Positions 56,414-64,000 of a DNA stretch of 64,000 nt are shown here, in pieces. The stretch's first letter is position 1. Each line of letters begins with the position of its first letter. The stretch spans positions 434,001 to 498,000 of the forward strand of contig NZ_CANMUW010000001.1 of NCBI RefSeq assembly GCF_947501225.1, read 5' to 3'. Below the pieces are notes generated by a model that worked only from the letters and a program-made list of their open reading frames with translations, was not told where the DNA came from and made no database searches. The DNA comes from an uncultured Shewanella sp. Lineage in GTDB: Bacteria > Pseudomonadota > Gammaproteobacteria > Enterobacterales > Shewanellaceae. The translations under genes and the position numbers were made by a program.

Positions 56414-57769
56414 TTAGTCATAGCTCTCCCAGGCATCATTAAGATCTTGCCTGAGCTGGTCGGCCATTCTTGTTATCAAGCTTCTGTCGTTTTCCGATAA
56501 CCTTACCTCATCTGAAATTAATTCCGGCAGAAGCCTGCTCGCCCTCTTTATCATCCAAAGTAGCTCATACTGCATCGTGTCTACTTCCTGAAGCTCAAGG
56601 TGTGAACTGTCAAAGTCCTCTTCGCTCATCTTCTGCAGCCATAGCATTATCTCAGGGCTACTCAATCCGGAACGATTAAATGTTCTGAAGATATGATTGC
56701 TGGAGTTAATAAATGATTTACTGTGTTTACCATGGGGACAGGAGCTTAACTTTTCGGTGAAAAGGTGTAGATCTTTATACAACTTCTTGAGCTTTATCCT
56801 CTGCGCTATGAGACGTTGGGGAAGGGTTGAGAAATCCTTTCTGTTGATCAGGTCGGTTACCCTCAGATATGAGCGATAGATGATATTGTGTATTGCCTGA
56901 TACGATTCAAACATGAAGGTATTAGAATTTATCTGAAGGTAAGGGACTATGTCGGCCATATTTCTACCTAAGCGGGAGAGTTGGCGAGTGCGAATATGGA
57001 ATAGAATGTCGGCTAAGCCGATGATCTGGCCACAATAAGATAGTTTACTCTTTAGCAATTCATGAGGGTAACCCGTTCCATCACAGCGCTCATGATGTTC
57101 CATTATTCCTCTGAGCACCTCTTCATCACAGGCCGTAACCTCTGCCACGATCGCTTTAGAGATAATCATGTGGTGCTTTATGGCGAGCCATTCATCTTCA
57201 CTGTAGCTTCCCTCCTTATTCACTATTTTCGGGTCTATGTGCAGCAGACCCAGATCATGGAACAGGCCTGTGTTAAATACGTTTTGTACCTGATTAGGAG
57301 GCAGCTCCATCTCGATTGCAATCATGCTGCCGAGCCAACTACTGAACAGGGTTTGTTCAAAAATATTTGGCAGCTGCTCTCTTAATATGGTGAGTGTCTG
57401 GAGTAATATTCTCGGCACTTGTTGAACAGTGCACAGATGCTTGAGGGTAACGTCAAAATTATTGGTTCTATGTATCTGAGTCAGATCAGGATACTTAGAT
57501 AGAAATTCCTTGAACTGTCTTAATAAGGCATCATTGGTAAGGCAGCCTTTGATACCTATGGTGCAGTCGAGGTTTTTCTGCATCTTGTGACCAACAAGAA
57601 AGTCTAACACTCTGCGCTCTATGTTGGCATCTTTGGGTACCAGCAGTACGCCAAACTCGTTATAGATCCCCTCTACGGCCACCACAGGCATTTTTTTATT
57701 GACTGCGGCAAGATGCTCCATGTAACAGTCGGGTTTACATGGATCATAGCTATTGTCTGAATGGGGCAT
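56414..57769 (-). CDS. HD-GYP domain protein, predicted c-di-GMP phosphodiesterase
   Basis: About 451 residues from ATG 57769. The N-terminal 115 residues are a separate unrecognised region. HD-GYP core: HD in GLFHDLGLLHID (about 205-216), the KHHMII helix, and HHERCDGTGYP (about 260-270), the GYP signature needed for binding. Such proteins cut c-di-GMP to GMP. The C-terminal 150 residues are helical and unknown; no receiver domain or membrane segment is seen. Confidence 0.85.
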   Translation of the reverse strand: MPHSDNSYDPCKPDCYMEHLAAVNKKMPVVAVEGIYNEFGVLLVPKDANIERRVLDFLVGHKMQKNLDCTIGIKGCLTNDALLRQFKEFLSKYPDLTQIHRTNNFDVTLKHLCTVQQVPRILLQTLTILREQLPNIFEQTLFSSWLGSMIAIEMELPPNQVQNVFNTGLFHDLGLLHIDPKIVNKEGSYSEDEWLAIKHHMIISKAIVAEVTACDEEVLRGIMEHHERCDGTGYPHELLKSKLSYCGQIIGLADILFHIRTRQLSRLGRNMADIVPYLQINSNTFMFESYQAIHNIIYRSYLRVTDLINRKDFSTLPQRLIAQRIKLKKLYKDLHLFTEKLSSCPHGKHSKSFINSSNHIFRTFNRSGLSSPEIMLWLQKMSEEDFDSSHLELQEVDTMQYELLWMIKRASRLLPELISDEVRLSENDRSLITRMADQLRQDLNDAWESYD

Positions 57770-57959
57770 ATTTATCAAGGTGGCAAATCCGTTTTCTGGT
57801 CCAATTTTATTTCATGAACAAAGCATAGCTTAATTTCTCAGCCGTGTTGTGGCTGATACTTCTTGACTTAATTGTCTGGGATAAAGTGTGGTTTTTACTA
57901 TGATTATAGGTGGGAGCTGTTAGTATTTATTCAATCAGTATTTAACAAATGGAATTCAG

Positions 57960-58907
57960 TTGTATCTGAAGATTGCAGTTTTACTCACTTGTCTGTTTGC
58001 CGCATCGGTCACAGCCGAAGAGGTCGAGCCCACACCTCCGACTGAGCCCGAAGACGACCCCTGTTTCACTCAGTCAGAGCAAGACGCTGCACTTGACCAA
58101 GCGTTCGACTACCTGAATACCAAACTCTGCCAACCCGCTATCTGGTTCGATAGCTTCTTTAAGGATGATCGAGTCGAAGATGATGCCAGGGCGGGAACCA
58201 TCATACGTTGGTACAACGACTTCTCCTATTATGAGAAGGAGGGCTTCAAATACAGGGCCAACTTAAATGCGCGACTAAACCTTCCCTGGGTTAACAAGAA
58301 GTTGAAATTTATCTTCGACTCCACCGGTGAAGATGATCCGTTTTCCTTCCTGAAGGGACCTGACGACAAGAGTGAACGGGATATCGGTCTGCGCTACGAT
58401 TGGTATGCGAAGGGGCGGGTTAGTTTCAATATCAAGGCCAATTTAAAGCCAAAGCTGGAGGCTCGCTGGCGCTATACCTACCCTATCTCTGAGAGTACGA
58501 CTACCAGACTGACCCAGAAGGTGTACCAGGAGAAAAAGGTCACGGGTGAGTCTACCGAGTTTGATATTGAGCACGCCTTTAATCAGGAGTTTCTGCTGCG
58601 CTGGACCGCGGCTGCCAGCTTCGAAAATGATATCGATATCTGGGAGCTGGGCACCAGTATCAACCTGTATCAGTTCATCAGCAATACACAGGCGATTAAC
58701 TATCGTGCCAGTATCTATGGTGTCGATGAGCCCTATCATTACATCAGTAATGCCAATATCGGTTTAAGCTATCGGCAAAACTTTGCCCGTGAGTGGCTGT
58801 TTTTCCAGATCACACCGGAATATAACTGGAGCAAAGAGGCCGATACTGAGCGACTCAATCAAGCCATCATCACCTTTACCATAGAGATCCTGTTCCAGAA
58901 TATTTAG
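57960..58907 (+). CDS. Predicted outer-membrane beta-barrel protein, function unknown
   Basis: 315 residues; signal peptide ends ASVTA before EEVEPTPPTEPEDDP, an acidic proline-rich start. From about residue 80 on, alternating aromatic strands (FKYRANLNARLNLPWVNKKLKFIFD; RVSFNIKANLKPKLEARWRYTYP) suggest a 12-strand-like barrel, ending ITFTIEILFQNI. No named family recognised. The start is TTG 57960 with GGA six bases upstream; no ATG is available. Confidence 0.7.
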   Translation: MYLKIAVLLTCLFAASVTAEEVEPTPPTEPEDDPCFTQSEQDAALDQAFDYLNTKLCQPAIWFDSFFKDDRVEDDARAGTIIRWYNDFSYYEKEGFKYRANLNARLNLPWVNKKLKFIFDSTGEDDPFSFLKGPDDKSERDIGLRYDWYAKGRVSFNIKANLKPKLEARWRYTYPISESTTTRLTQKVYQEKKVTGESTEFDIEHAFNQEFLLRWTAAASFENDIDIWELGTSINLYQFISNTQAINYRASIYGVDEPYHYISNANIGLSYRQNFAREWLFFQITPEYNWSKEADTERLNQAIITFTIEILFQNI

Positions 58908-58963
58908 CTTTTTGCTTTAAATCGGAGCCGATGGGGGACGGAGAGTGGGTGCCTATAAGGTGA

Positions 58964-59006
58964 AACAGCCACCACGGAGTCACTATTCCATGGTGGCTGG
59001 TTTGTT
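58964..59006 (+). terminator. Terminator between the barrel protein and menA
   Basis: Stem CAGCCACCA/TGGTGGCTG (58966-58974 with 58991-58999) with further pairing inside, then GTTTGTTT. Both convergent genes could use it. Confidence 0.75.
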
Positions 59007-59084
59007 TATCTATGAATAAAACCCTGCCTGTTCAATCTTCATCACGCATAAAAAGGTAAAGAGGCATCGGCTTAGTGGCTACTG

Positions 59085-59957
59085 CTATAACAATATCAGC
59101 CCGATACTGAACAGTCCGCTGAAGATCATGGTGAGCTTGGCCGTACTGCCGAGAATTGGGTTTAGCGCTTCACCTGAGGTCTTGCTAAATTCGCTGTTTA
59201 GCTTGCGGGCCAGAATCAGAGATAGCCCCGCCAGCAGGACAGGTAGCCCGGGCAGGAAGCCGAGTATGAAACCACCTATGATCAGCGCGAAAGGCAGAAA
59301 GAGAAATGCCTGGTAGAGCACTCGCGCCTGTCCCTCACCGATATGGGCCGCCAGGGTATTTTTTCCGGCCTTGATATCCGTTTGGATATCCCGGGTGTTG
59401 TTGACCAACATGATAGCGGCATTCAAAAAGCCGATGGCACTGCCGAGAATCCAGGCCGCTGTGCTGGTATCCCCGGCTTGAAGATAGTAACTTCCGACGA
59501 CAGCAACCAGACCGAAGAAGATAAAGGCCGCAACCTCGCCCAAACCGTTGGAAGCTAAGGGGTAGGGGCCGCCACTGTAACCCAGTGCACCCAATATGGA
59601 TGCTGCTGCGAGGATAGCGATAGGCCAACCTCCGTGGTAGATAAGGTAGGAACCAACCACAAGCGCTAACGCCAGACTGATGAATATTGCATTCCTGACT
59701 TTATGGGGCGGGAGTAATCCGCCCTGAGTCACTCTTAGCGGGCCGATTCGCTCCTCTGTATCTATGCCACTCTTAAAGTCAAAGTAGTCGTTTGCCAGGT
59801 TGACGGCTATCTGCAATAAGATGGCGCAAAGCATCGAGGTACAGGCTATAAGCCAGGTGAACTGCTCTGATTGAAGCGCTAGAGTATTTCCCACCAAGAG
59901 CGGACCAATTGCCGCCGGCAGTGTGCGAGGCCTGATGGCCAAAATCCAAGGGTTCAT
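59085..59957 (-). CDS. menA: 1,4-dihydroxy-2-naphthoate polyprenyltransferase
   Basis: Integral membrane UbiA-family enzyme joining octaprenyl diphosphate to DHNA to make demethylmenaquinone, used with menaquinone in anaerobic respiration. First Asp-rich motif NLANDYFDFKSGID (about 53-66), second NNTRDIQTDIKAGKNT (about 186-201). About eight hydrophobic helices, 290 residues as expected. Confidence 0.93.
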   Translation of the reverse strand: MNPWILAIRPRTLPAAIGPLLVGNTLALQSEQFTWLIACTSMLCAILLQIAVNLANDYFDFKSGIDTEERIGPLRVTQGGLLPPHKVRNAIFISLALALVVGSYLIYHGGWPIAILAAASILGALGYSGGPYPLASNGLGEVAAFIFFGLVAVVGSYYLQAGDTSTAAWILGSAIGFLNAAIMLVNNTRDIQTDIKAGKNTLAAHIGEGQARVLYQAFLFLPFALIIGGFILGFLPGLPVLLAGLSLILARKLNSEFSKTSGEALNPILGSTAKLTMIFSGLFSIGLILL

Positions 59958-60350
59958 TTGTTTAGTCGTTTTTATAAAGGGAGTGAACAGCAGTTCTGTG
60001 AAGTCTACTGGATATTAATCGGCATATGATAACAAGTTTCTCAGGTTCTATGAAGTAACCCACTTTGATGTGTGTCTATTTTGAGAAATTATTCAATTTT
60101 TGACTATCTGAATTGCAATTTTTAACTATCTTAAACTGTATGCAATTCTGTTATCTGGTTCAAAGAAAATAGCCTGTGGATGTGGTTTTATAGCTGCTTG
60201 AAGGGAATATTTATTGATGGGAGGAGAGATAAATACCCCTTTGTAGGTTATGTATGCTCTGGCTCATTATTAACCAAGTTGTATTGATAATTGTACTGTC
60301 AGTGAGCATGTATCGAATCATTTGAGGCTATTCATTGAGGAAAAGTATCG
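59958..60350. other. Intergenic region upstream of menA and the SDR gene
   Basis: 393 AT-rich bp holding both divergent promoters. Two direct repeats ACTATCTnAA (from 60103 and 60125) flank the palindrome AATTGCAATT (60111-60120); no known operator matched. Confidence 0.4.
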
Positions 60351-61274
60351 ATGCGTTTTGATAATCAAGTTGCGGTAGTTACCGGTGCTGGAACCGGGCT
60401 GGGGCGAGCATACGCGATAGCACTGGCAGAGCGTGGAGCCAACGTGGTGTTGATAGATTCGGGCTATGCGGAGAGCGAGCCGAATCTATCTGTGATGAAC
60501 TACTCCGGACTCGAACGCTGTCATAAAGCGGTAGAGGAACTTGGCGCAAAGTCCCTGATGTTCAGGCTGGATGTCAGCGATATTGACGGTATAAAGCAGG
60601 TCGTCCAGGAGGTGGTAAATCTTTGGGGACGCATCGATATTTTGGTTAATAATGCAGGCGTCCACACACCTTGTGCATTTGAAAACCTAACCGTCGAGAT
60701 GTGGCAAACTCAGTTAAATGTCGATCTCAGTGGCAGCTTCTATATGACCCAGGCCATCTGGCCATTAATGAAACGTCAGGGCTATGGCCGGATCATGATG
60801 AGTTGCGCCGCCAGTGGCTTGTATGGCGATATGCACGAGACCTCATTCAGTGCCAGCAAAATGGGCCTGATAGGGTTGGTAAACAGTCTCTATCTCGAAG
60901 GCGTAGAACATAACATCAAGGTCAACAGCTTAACTCCCCATGCGCTAACCGGTATGACTGAGGAACGGTTAGCCGCATCGGTCAAGCCGCTTTTTTCAAC
61001 GTCATCAATTACCGCCAGTATGTTGTTTCTCTGCAGCTCCGGCGCACCGACTGGCCAACATCTGTTGACCGCCGCTGGCAGTGTAAGCCATGGTCAGTTT
61101 ACCGAATTTAAACCTACCTACTTTGAAGCCGATACCTGCAAGCCTGAAACCTTGTTGAGTAGCTGGGAGCAGATACATCATGCCCTGCCGGTGAATTTTC
61201 ATAAGAGCGGTGAGGATCAGGTGTTGGCCTGGGCCAGGAGAGGTGCTGCGGAAAGACACATAGTCATCGAGTGA
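60351..61274 (+). CDS. Short-chain dehydrogenase/reductase-family protein with altered active site
   Basis: 307 residues. NAD(P)-binding motifs are intact: TGAGTGLG (11-18), NNAG (100-103) and LNVDLSG. The catalytic region is not: by alignment with 17-beta-HSD4-type SDRs, the active Ser is Ala153 (MMSCAASG) and the catalytic Tyr is Phe166 in FSASK, while Lys170 and the Asn are retained. It may be a binding protein or use a shifted Ser. GAGGAAAAG precedes the ATG. The extended C-terminus (about 250-307) is like that in the peroxisomal-type SDR group. Confidence 0.85.
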   Translation: MRFDNQVAVVTGAGTGLGRAYAIALAERGANVVLIDSGYAESEPNLSVMNYSGLERCHKAVEELGAKSLMFRLDVSDIDGIKQVVQEVVNLWGRIDILVNNAGVHTPCAFENLTVEMWQTQLNVDLSGSFYMTQAIWPLMKRQGYGRIMMSCAASGLYGDMHETSFSASKMGLIGLVNSLYLEGVEHNIKVNSLTPHALTGMTEERLAASVKPLFSTSSITASMLFLCSSGAPTGQHLLTAAGSVSHGQFTEFKPTYFEADTCKPETLLSSWEQIHHALPVNFHKSGEDQVLAWARRGAAERHIVIE

Positions 61275-61360
61275 GTTTTCGGCTTCCCCATCTAAAGCTC
61301 TGGCATAAAAACCGCTACTTGAGTTAAGCTGTTGAGCTCTTTAGTTGGGGATAAATTGCG

Positions 61361-62227
61361 ATGAGTCAGGTGTTAAACGATCTATTATCTTTGCTCTCAC
61401 TGGAGCAAATTGAAGTTGGCTTATTTCGTGGGCAGAGTCAGGACCTGGGGTTTGGTCACGTGTTTGGTGGCCAGGTAATGGGCCAGGCGTTGAGCGCCGC
61501 TAAGCAAACGGTTCCCCCCTCGCGTCATGTCCACTCATTTCACTCCTACTTTCTTCGCGCCGGAGATGAGAAGCTTCCGATCATTTATGATGTTGAAATC
61601 ATGCGTGATGGCGGTAGTTTCAGTGCCAGAAGTGTTAAGGCTATCCAGAAGGGGCGTCCGATCTTTAATATGACCTGTTCATTCCAGGAGCATGAAGAGG
61701 GTTTCGAACACCAGGCTCAAATGCCCGATGTTCCCGGGCCGGAAGGCTTGCTGAACCAACAGGAGCTGGCCATGACCATGGGGGACAGGGTTCCGCCCAG
61801 GATGTTAGAGAAGTTTATGGCCGATGCGCCTATCGAGATGCGTTTGGTGAACCCTGAAAACCCTTTCTACCCCAGGGCAAGGGAGCCAAAGCGTCATATC
61901 TGGATCCGAGCAAACGGTAGGGTGCCCAGTGACCATGCAGTGAATGAATATCTGTTGGCCTATGCGTCTGATTTTAACTTCCTGGTGACGGCTGCTCAGC
62001 CACACGGGGTTTCATTTTTAACGCCCGGCATGCGTATGGCAACCATAGATCATGCAATGTGGTTTCATCGTCCATTAGACTTGAATGATTGGCTACTCTA
62101 TAGCAATGAAAGTCCCCATGCCGGAGGCGGCCGGGGGTTCGTGAAAGGGCAGTTCTTCAATCAAGCCGGTGAGCTGGTGGCCTCAGCGACACAGGAGGGG
62201 TTAATCAGGCTTTCAAAGGCAAAATAG
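61361..62227 (+). CDS. tesB: Acyl-CoA thioesterase II
   Basis: Double hotdog-fold thioesterase hydrolysing medium- and long-chain acyl-CoA. 288 residues like E. coli TesB (286). Signatures: [35 protein letters not shown], and the catalytic Asp/Thr/Gln region in [14 protein letters not shown] and [13 protein letters not shown]. It follows the SDR gene by 86 bp. Confidence 0.95.
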   Translation: MSQVLNDLLSLLSLEQIEVGLFRGQSQDLGFGHVFGGQVMGQALSAAKQTVPPSRHVHSFHSYFLRAGDEKLPIIYDVEIMRDGGSFSARSVKAIQKGRPIFNMTCSFQEHEEGFEHQAQMPDVPGPEGLLNQQELAMTMGDRVPPRMLEKFMADAPIEMRLVNPENPFYPRAREPKRHIWIRANGRVPSDHAVNEYLLAYASDFNFLVTAAQPHGVSFLTPGMRMATIDHAMWFHRPLDLNDWLLYSNESPHAGGGRGFVKGQFFNQAGELVASATQEGLIRLSKAK

Positions 62228-62360
62228 GCTTGTGAATTAAGCCTGTAAATGATGCTTGTTAATTGATCGCCTGGTAAATGTGTCTGGTAAATAAAGAGTA
62301 CGATCCGATAAAATGTGTCGCGAGTTTGTGTCTAAGAAAGTGATTAGGAAGATGTTTGTA

Positions 62361-62750
62361 ATGATGAAAAGAGCCTTCGTTTTAATTTGTGTGATGATGC
62401 TTTCTGCCTGTGTCACAGTGACCGAGGAGAAGCCGATTATTGTCAATGGCGCCGCGGGTTATCTGGAACGGATCACTCTACCCCAGGGCAGTTCAGTCAC
62501 CATCGCTATTATCGATCTGGATACGCCCGGAGTCATCATCGCCCAGAAGAGCTTTGATATCGCGCGAGCACCGGTACCGTTTAAATTTATTCTTCCTGCT
62601 GAAACGATCAGTTCCGACATTAATTACGGGGTTGTATCCATGATTAAATATCAGGGAAAAGTGATTTTTCAAACCTATGATCGTTTTCCAGTGATTAACA
62701 ATGGAAAATACACCACCGAGGTCCTGATGAAAGCGGTGCCGATTAAATAG
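62361..62750 (+). CDS. YbaY/YscW-like lipoprotein
   Basis: About 129 residues from ATG 62361 (AGGAAG upstream). Signal MMKRAFVLICVMMLSAC with lipobox LSAC, then a single beta-sandwich domain (AAGYLERITLPQGSSVTIAIIDLDTPG ... PVPFKFILPAETISSDINYGVVSMIKYQGKVIFQT) of the type-III secretion pilotin-like YbaY family. Role unknown; probably outer-membrane-associated. A terminator follows. Confidence 0.8.
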   Translation: MMKRAFVLICVMMLSACVTVTEEKPIIVNGAAGYLERITLPQGSSVTIAIIDLDTPGVIIAQKSFDIARAPVPFKFILPAETISSDINYGVVSMIKYQGKVIFQTYDRFPVINNGKYTTEVLMKAVPIK

Positions 62751-62785
62751 TGGATCAGGTTTAATCGGGAGTCATATGGGTATTA

Positions 62786-62808
62786 AAGGAGCTTAGGCTC
62801 CTTTTTTG
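62786..62808 (+). terminator. Terminator after the YbaY-like lipoprotein gene
   Basis: AAAGGAGC-TTAG-GCTCCTTT stem of 8 bp with a T-run (TTTTTT overlapping its right arm). Confidence 0.88.
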
Positions 62809-62847
62809 TTAGCAGATATAAGAGTAAGTCCCATTTTCGGAGGCGCA

Positions 62848-63438
62848 GTGTCATTGAATAAATATGAGCAGAAGTTAAGCCAGTGGTTATATGGCTCTCC
62901 CCGTCACATTCGGGCACTAGAAGTGGCTGGCACTTTGGCGTTGCCTCAGTGGAGTCTGGCGGCCGGGTTTGTGAGGAATTTGGTCTGGGACAGGTTACAT
63001 GGAATGGATATCGGCCCATTTGCGGATATTGATCTTATCTATTTCGACCCTATGGATCTCTCCACGGAGAGTGAGCGGCGCTATGAGGCTTCATTGAAAG
63101 CCTTAGCGCCCGAGTACCCCTGGTCGGTAAAAAATCAAGCCAGAATGCACCAGAGAAACGGTGACAAGCCATACTCCTCCACGCTGGATGCCATGGGTTA
63201 CTGGCCCGAGAAAGAGACGGCTATCGGCGTGTCGTTAAGCGCAGATGATGAAGCGGTCACAGACGGCTCTGTAACCTTGCATGGCGGCATTTTAGTTTTC
63301 AGTTCGGCCTTCGGACTCGAATCACTCTTTGAACTGAGATTGACTCATAACCCTAAACGGGACCGCTCACTGTTTGAGCGTAGGGTAGCAAGTAAGCGCT
63401 GGCTTGAGAGGTACCCCGGATTACAGCTCTCGATGTGA
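62848..63438 (+). CDS. Nucleotidyltransferase-fold protein of the DUF925/NTP_transf_6 family
   Basis: About 196 residues from GTG 62848 (GGAGG just upstream; TTG 62854 also possible). The nucleotidyltransferase core is visible as LPQWSLAAGFVRNLVWDRLHG and the metal-binding DIDLIYFD. The family pattern WSVKNQARMHQRNGDKPYSSTLDAMGYWPEKETAIGV is strongly conserved. Biochemical role unknown. It is isolated from the lipoprotein by the terminator. Confidence 0.82.
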   Translation: MSLNKYEQKLSQWLYGSPRHIRALEVAGTLALPQWSLAAGFVRNLVWDRLHGMDIGPFADIDLIYFDPMDLSTESERRYEASLKALAPEYPWSVKNQARMHQRNGDKPYSSTLDAMGYWPEKETAIGVSLSADDEAVTDGSVTLHGGILVFSSAFGLESLFELRLTHNPKRDRSLFERRVASKRWLERYPGLQLSM

Positions 63439-63624
63439 AGCTTTTGTTCATCAATGCCTATCGGCTGAAGCCCCTCTCTATGTTTTAGTATCGGCTATTT
63501 GCTTGTTGCGGCAATGTTGCGTTCCCGGTTGTTTAGTTTGAAGTTTTAGCTATTTTTGATTTCGCTGTTTTTTGATATTCACCTCAAAAATAAAGCTGTA
63601 TCCGTCATACTCCTTTTGTTTTTT

Positions 63625-63638
63625 GTGATTTCGATCAA
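63625..63638. promoter_or_regulatory. CRP/FNR-like site upstream of ompW (distal)
   Basis: GTGAT-TTCG-ATCAA, one mismatch from the FNR consensus TTGAT-N4-ATCAA; it also resembles a CRP half-site pair (TGTGA-N6-TCAAG). Confidence 0.5.
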
Positions 63639-63674
63639 GTGGTTCTATCTATAAGTGGGTAGCTTTTGATCTAA

Positions 63675-63688
63675 TTGATCCAGATCAA
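63675..63688. promoter_or_regulatory. FNR (EtrA)-type site upstream of ompW
   Basis: TTGAT-CCAG-ATCAA, a perfect match to the FNR consensus, about 94 bp before the ompW start. OmpW is oxygen-regulated in several gammaproteobacteria. Confidence 0.72.
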
Positions 63689-63781
63689 TAAAGTTCAGGT
63701 GTTCGTCTGGCAGGATGCACGCGAATGTAAGGAACTTGATAATAATAAAGAACTTTCGTGTTGTATTAATGGAGTAGTATG

Positions 63782-64000
63782 ATGAACAAAACTATTGTGT
63801 CTGGAGTAATCGCGGCCGCCCTACTATCTGCCGGTTTCGCTTCTTCCGTTTCTGCTCACCAGGCGGGCGATATTATCGTTCGTGCCGGTGTTGCCGTCGT
63901 TGCACCTAATGAGTCCAGTCCTGTCGTGGCGGATATCGCTGAGTTCGGCGTCGATGATAATACTCAGCTTGGTTTGAACTTCGGTTACATGCTGACCGAT
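63782..64000 (+). CDS. ompW: Outer membrane protein OmpW, N-terminal part (runs off window)
   Basis: Signal peptide (IVSGVIAAALLSAGFASSVSA) then HQAGDIIVRAGVAVVAPNESS and DDNTQLGLNFGYMLTD, the first strands of the eight-stranded OmpW barrel that passes hydrophobic compounds. ATG 63782 has GGAG seven bases upstream; an overlapping ATG at 63779 is less well spaced. The 3' end lies outside the window. FNR-type sites upstream suggest anaerobic control. Confidence 0.9.
   Translation, partial: MNKTIVSGVIAAALLSAGFASSVSAHQAGDIIVRAGVAVVAPNESSPVVADIAEFGVDDNTQLGLNFGYMLTD

Overview
The window reads as chromosomal DNA of a marine gammaproteobacterium, most likely a Shewanella. Evidence: a complete LiuR-controlled leucine/isovalerate operon beside a PrpE-type acyl-CoA ligase, an etfBA promoter carrying both LiuR-like and PsrA-like operators, a lysine riboswitch in front of an NhaC-type (LysW-like) transporter, menA, an RcsF homologue, and FNR-type boxes upstream of ompW. 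Gene density is high. I saw no rRNA, tRNA, CRISPR array, insertion sequence or prophage.

Layout. 1-6.2 kb: end of dnaE, tilS, a GGDEF protein, a CPA2 cation/proton antiporter and an SGNH hydrolase. 6.2-11.8 kb: a patatin phospholipase, then a LuxR-type response regulator and a giant SSF-transporter/hybrid histidine kinase (CrbR/CrbS type) arranged tail to tail with overlapping 3' ends. 12-21.7 kb: a DcaP-like porin followed by a one-direction cassette: two Liv-type ABC ATPases, two Liv-type permeases, a periplasmic binding protein and two different acyl-CoA ligases. This looks like a complete uptake-and-activation route for an unidentified carboxylic acid, and the adjacent sensor kinase may control it. 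21.8-23.5 kb: proS.

23.7-26.8 kb: a compact four-gene operon (hemerythrin-like protein, EAL phosphodiesterase, chemoreceptor-like protein with no periplasmic sensor, NsrR-type Rrf2 regulator) preceded by two NsrR-like palindromes. It is the best candidate here for a little-described signalling module, probably responding to nitric oxide or oxygen. 26.9-27.8 kb: two VOC proteins. 27.8-29.5 kb: an AT-rich accessory patch with two orphan membrane-associated proteins and degenerate repeat-like DNA.

29.5-36.4 kb (minus strand): acyltransferase and trmO, rcsF, two amidohydrolase genes with three amidohydrolase-like domains of which only one keeps its metal ligands, and an H-NS protein. 36.6-40.4 kb: etfBA and the lysine riboswitch with its transporter. 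40.5-44.8 kb: M3 oligopeptidase, tdk, a small membrane protein and an MSHA-type pilin. 45.1-53.9 kb: liuR-liuABCDE plus a two-subunit 3-oxoacid CoA-transferase, which convert isovaleryl-CoA to acetyl-CoA and acetoacetyl-CoA; its dehydrogenase passes electrons to EtfBA, which explains the shared operator. 54.4-64 kb: PrpE-like ligase, an HD-GYP protein, an unknown outer-membrane barrel, menA, an SDR protein lacking two catalytic residues, tesB, a YbaY-like lipoprotein, a nucleotidyltransferase-fold protein and the start of ompW. Three cyclic-di-GMP turnover proteins (GGDEF, EAL, HD-GYP) lie in the window.
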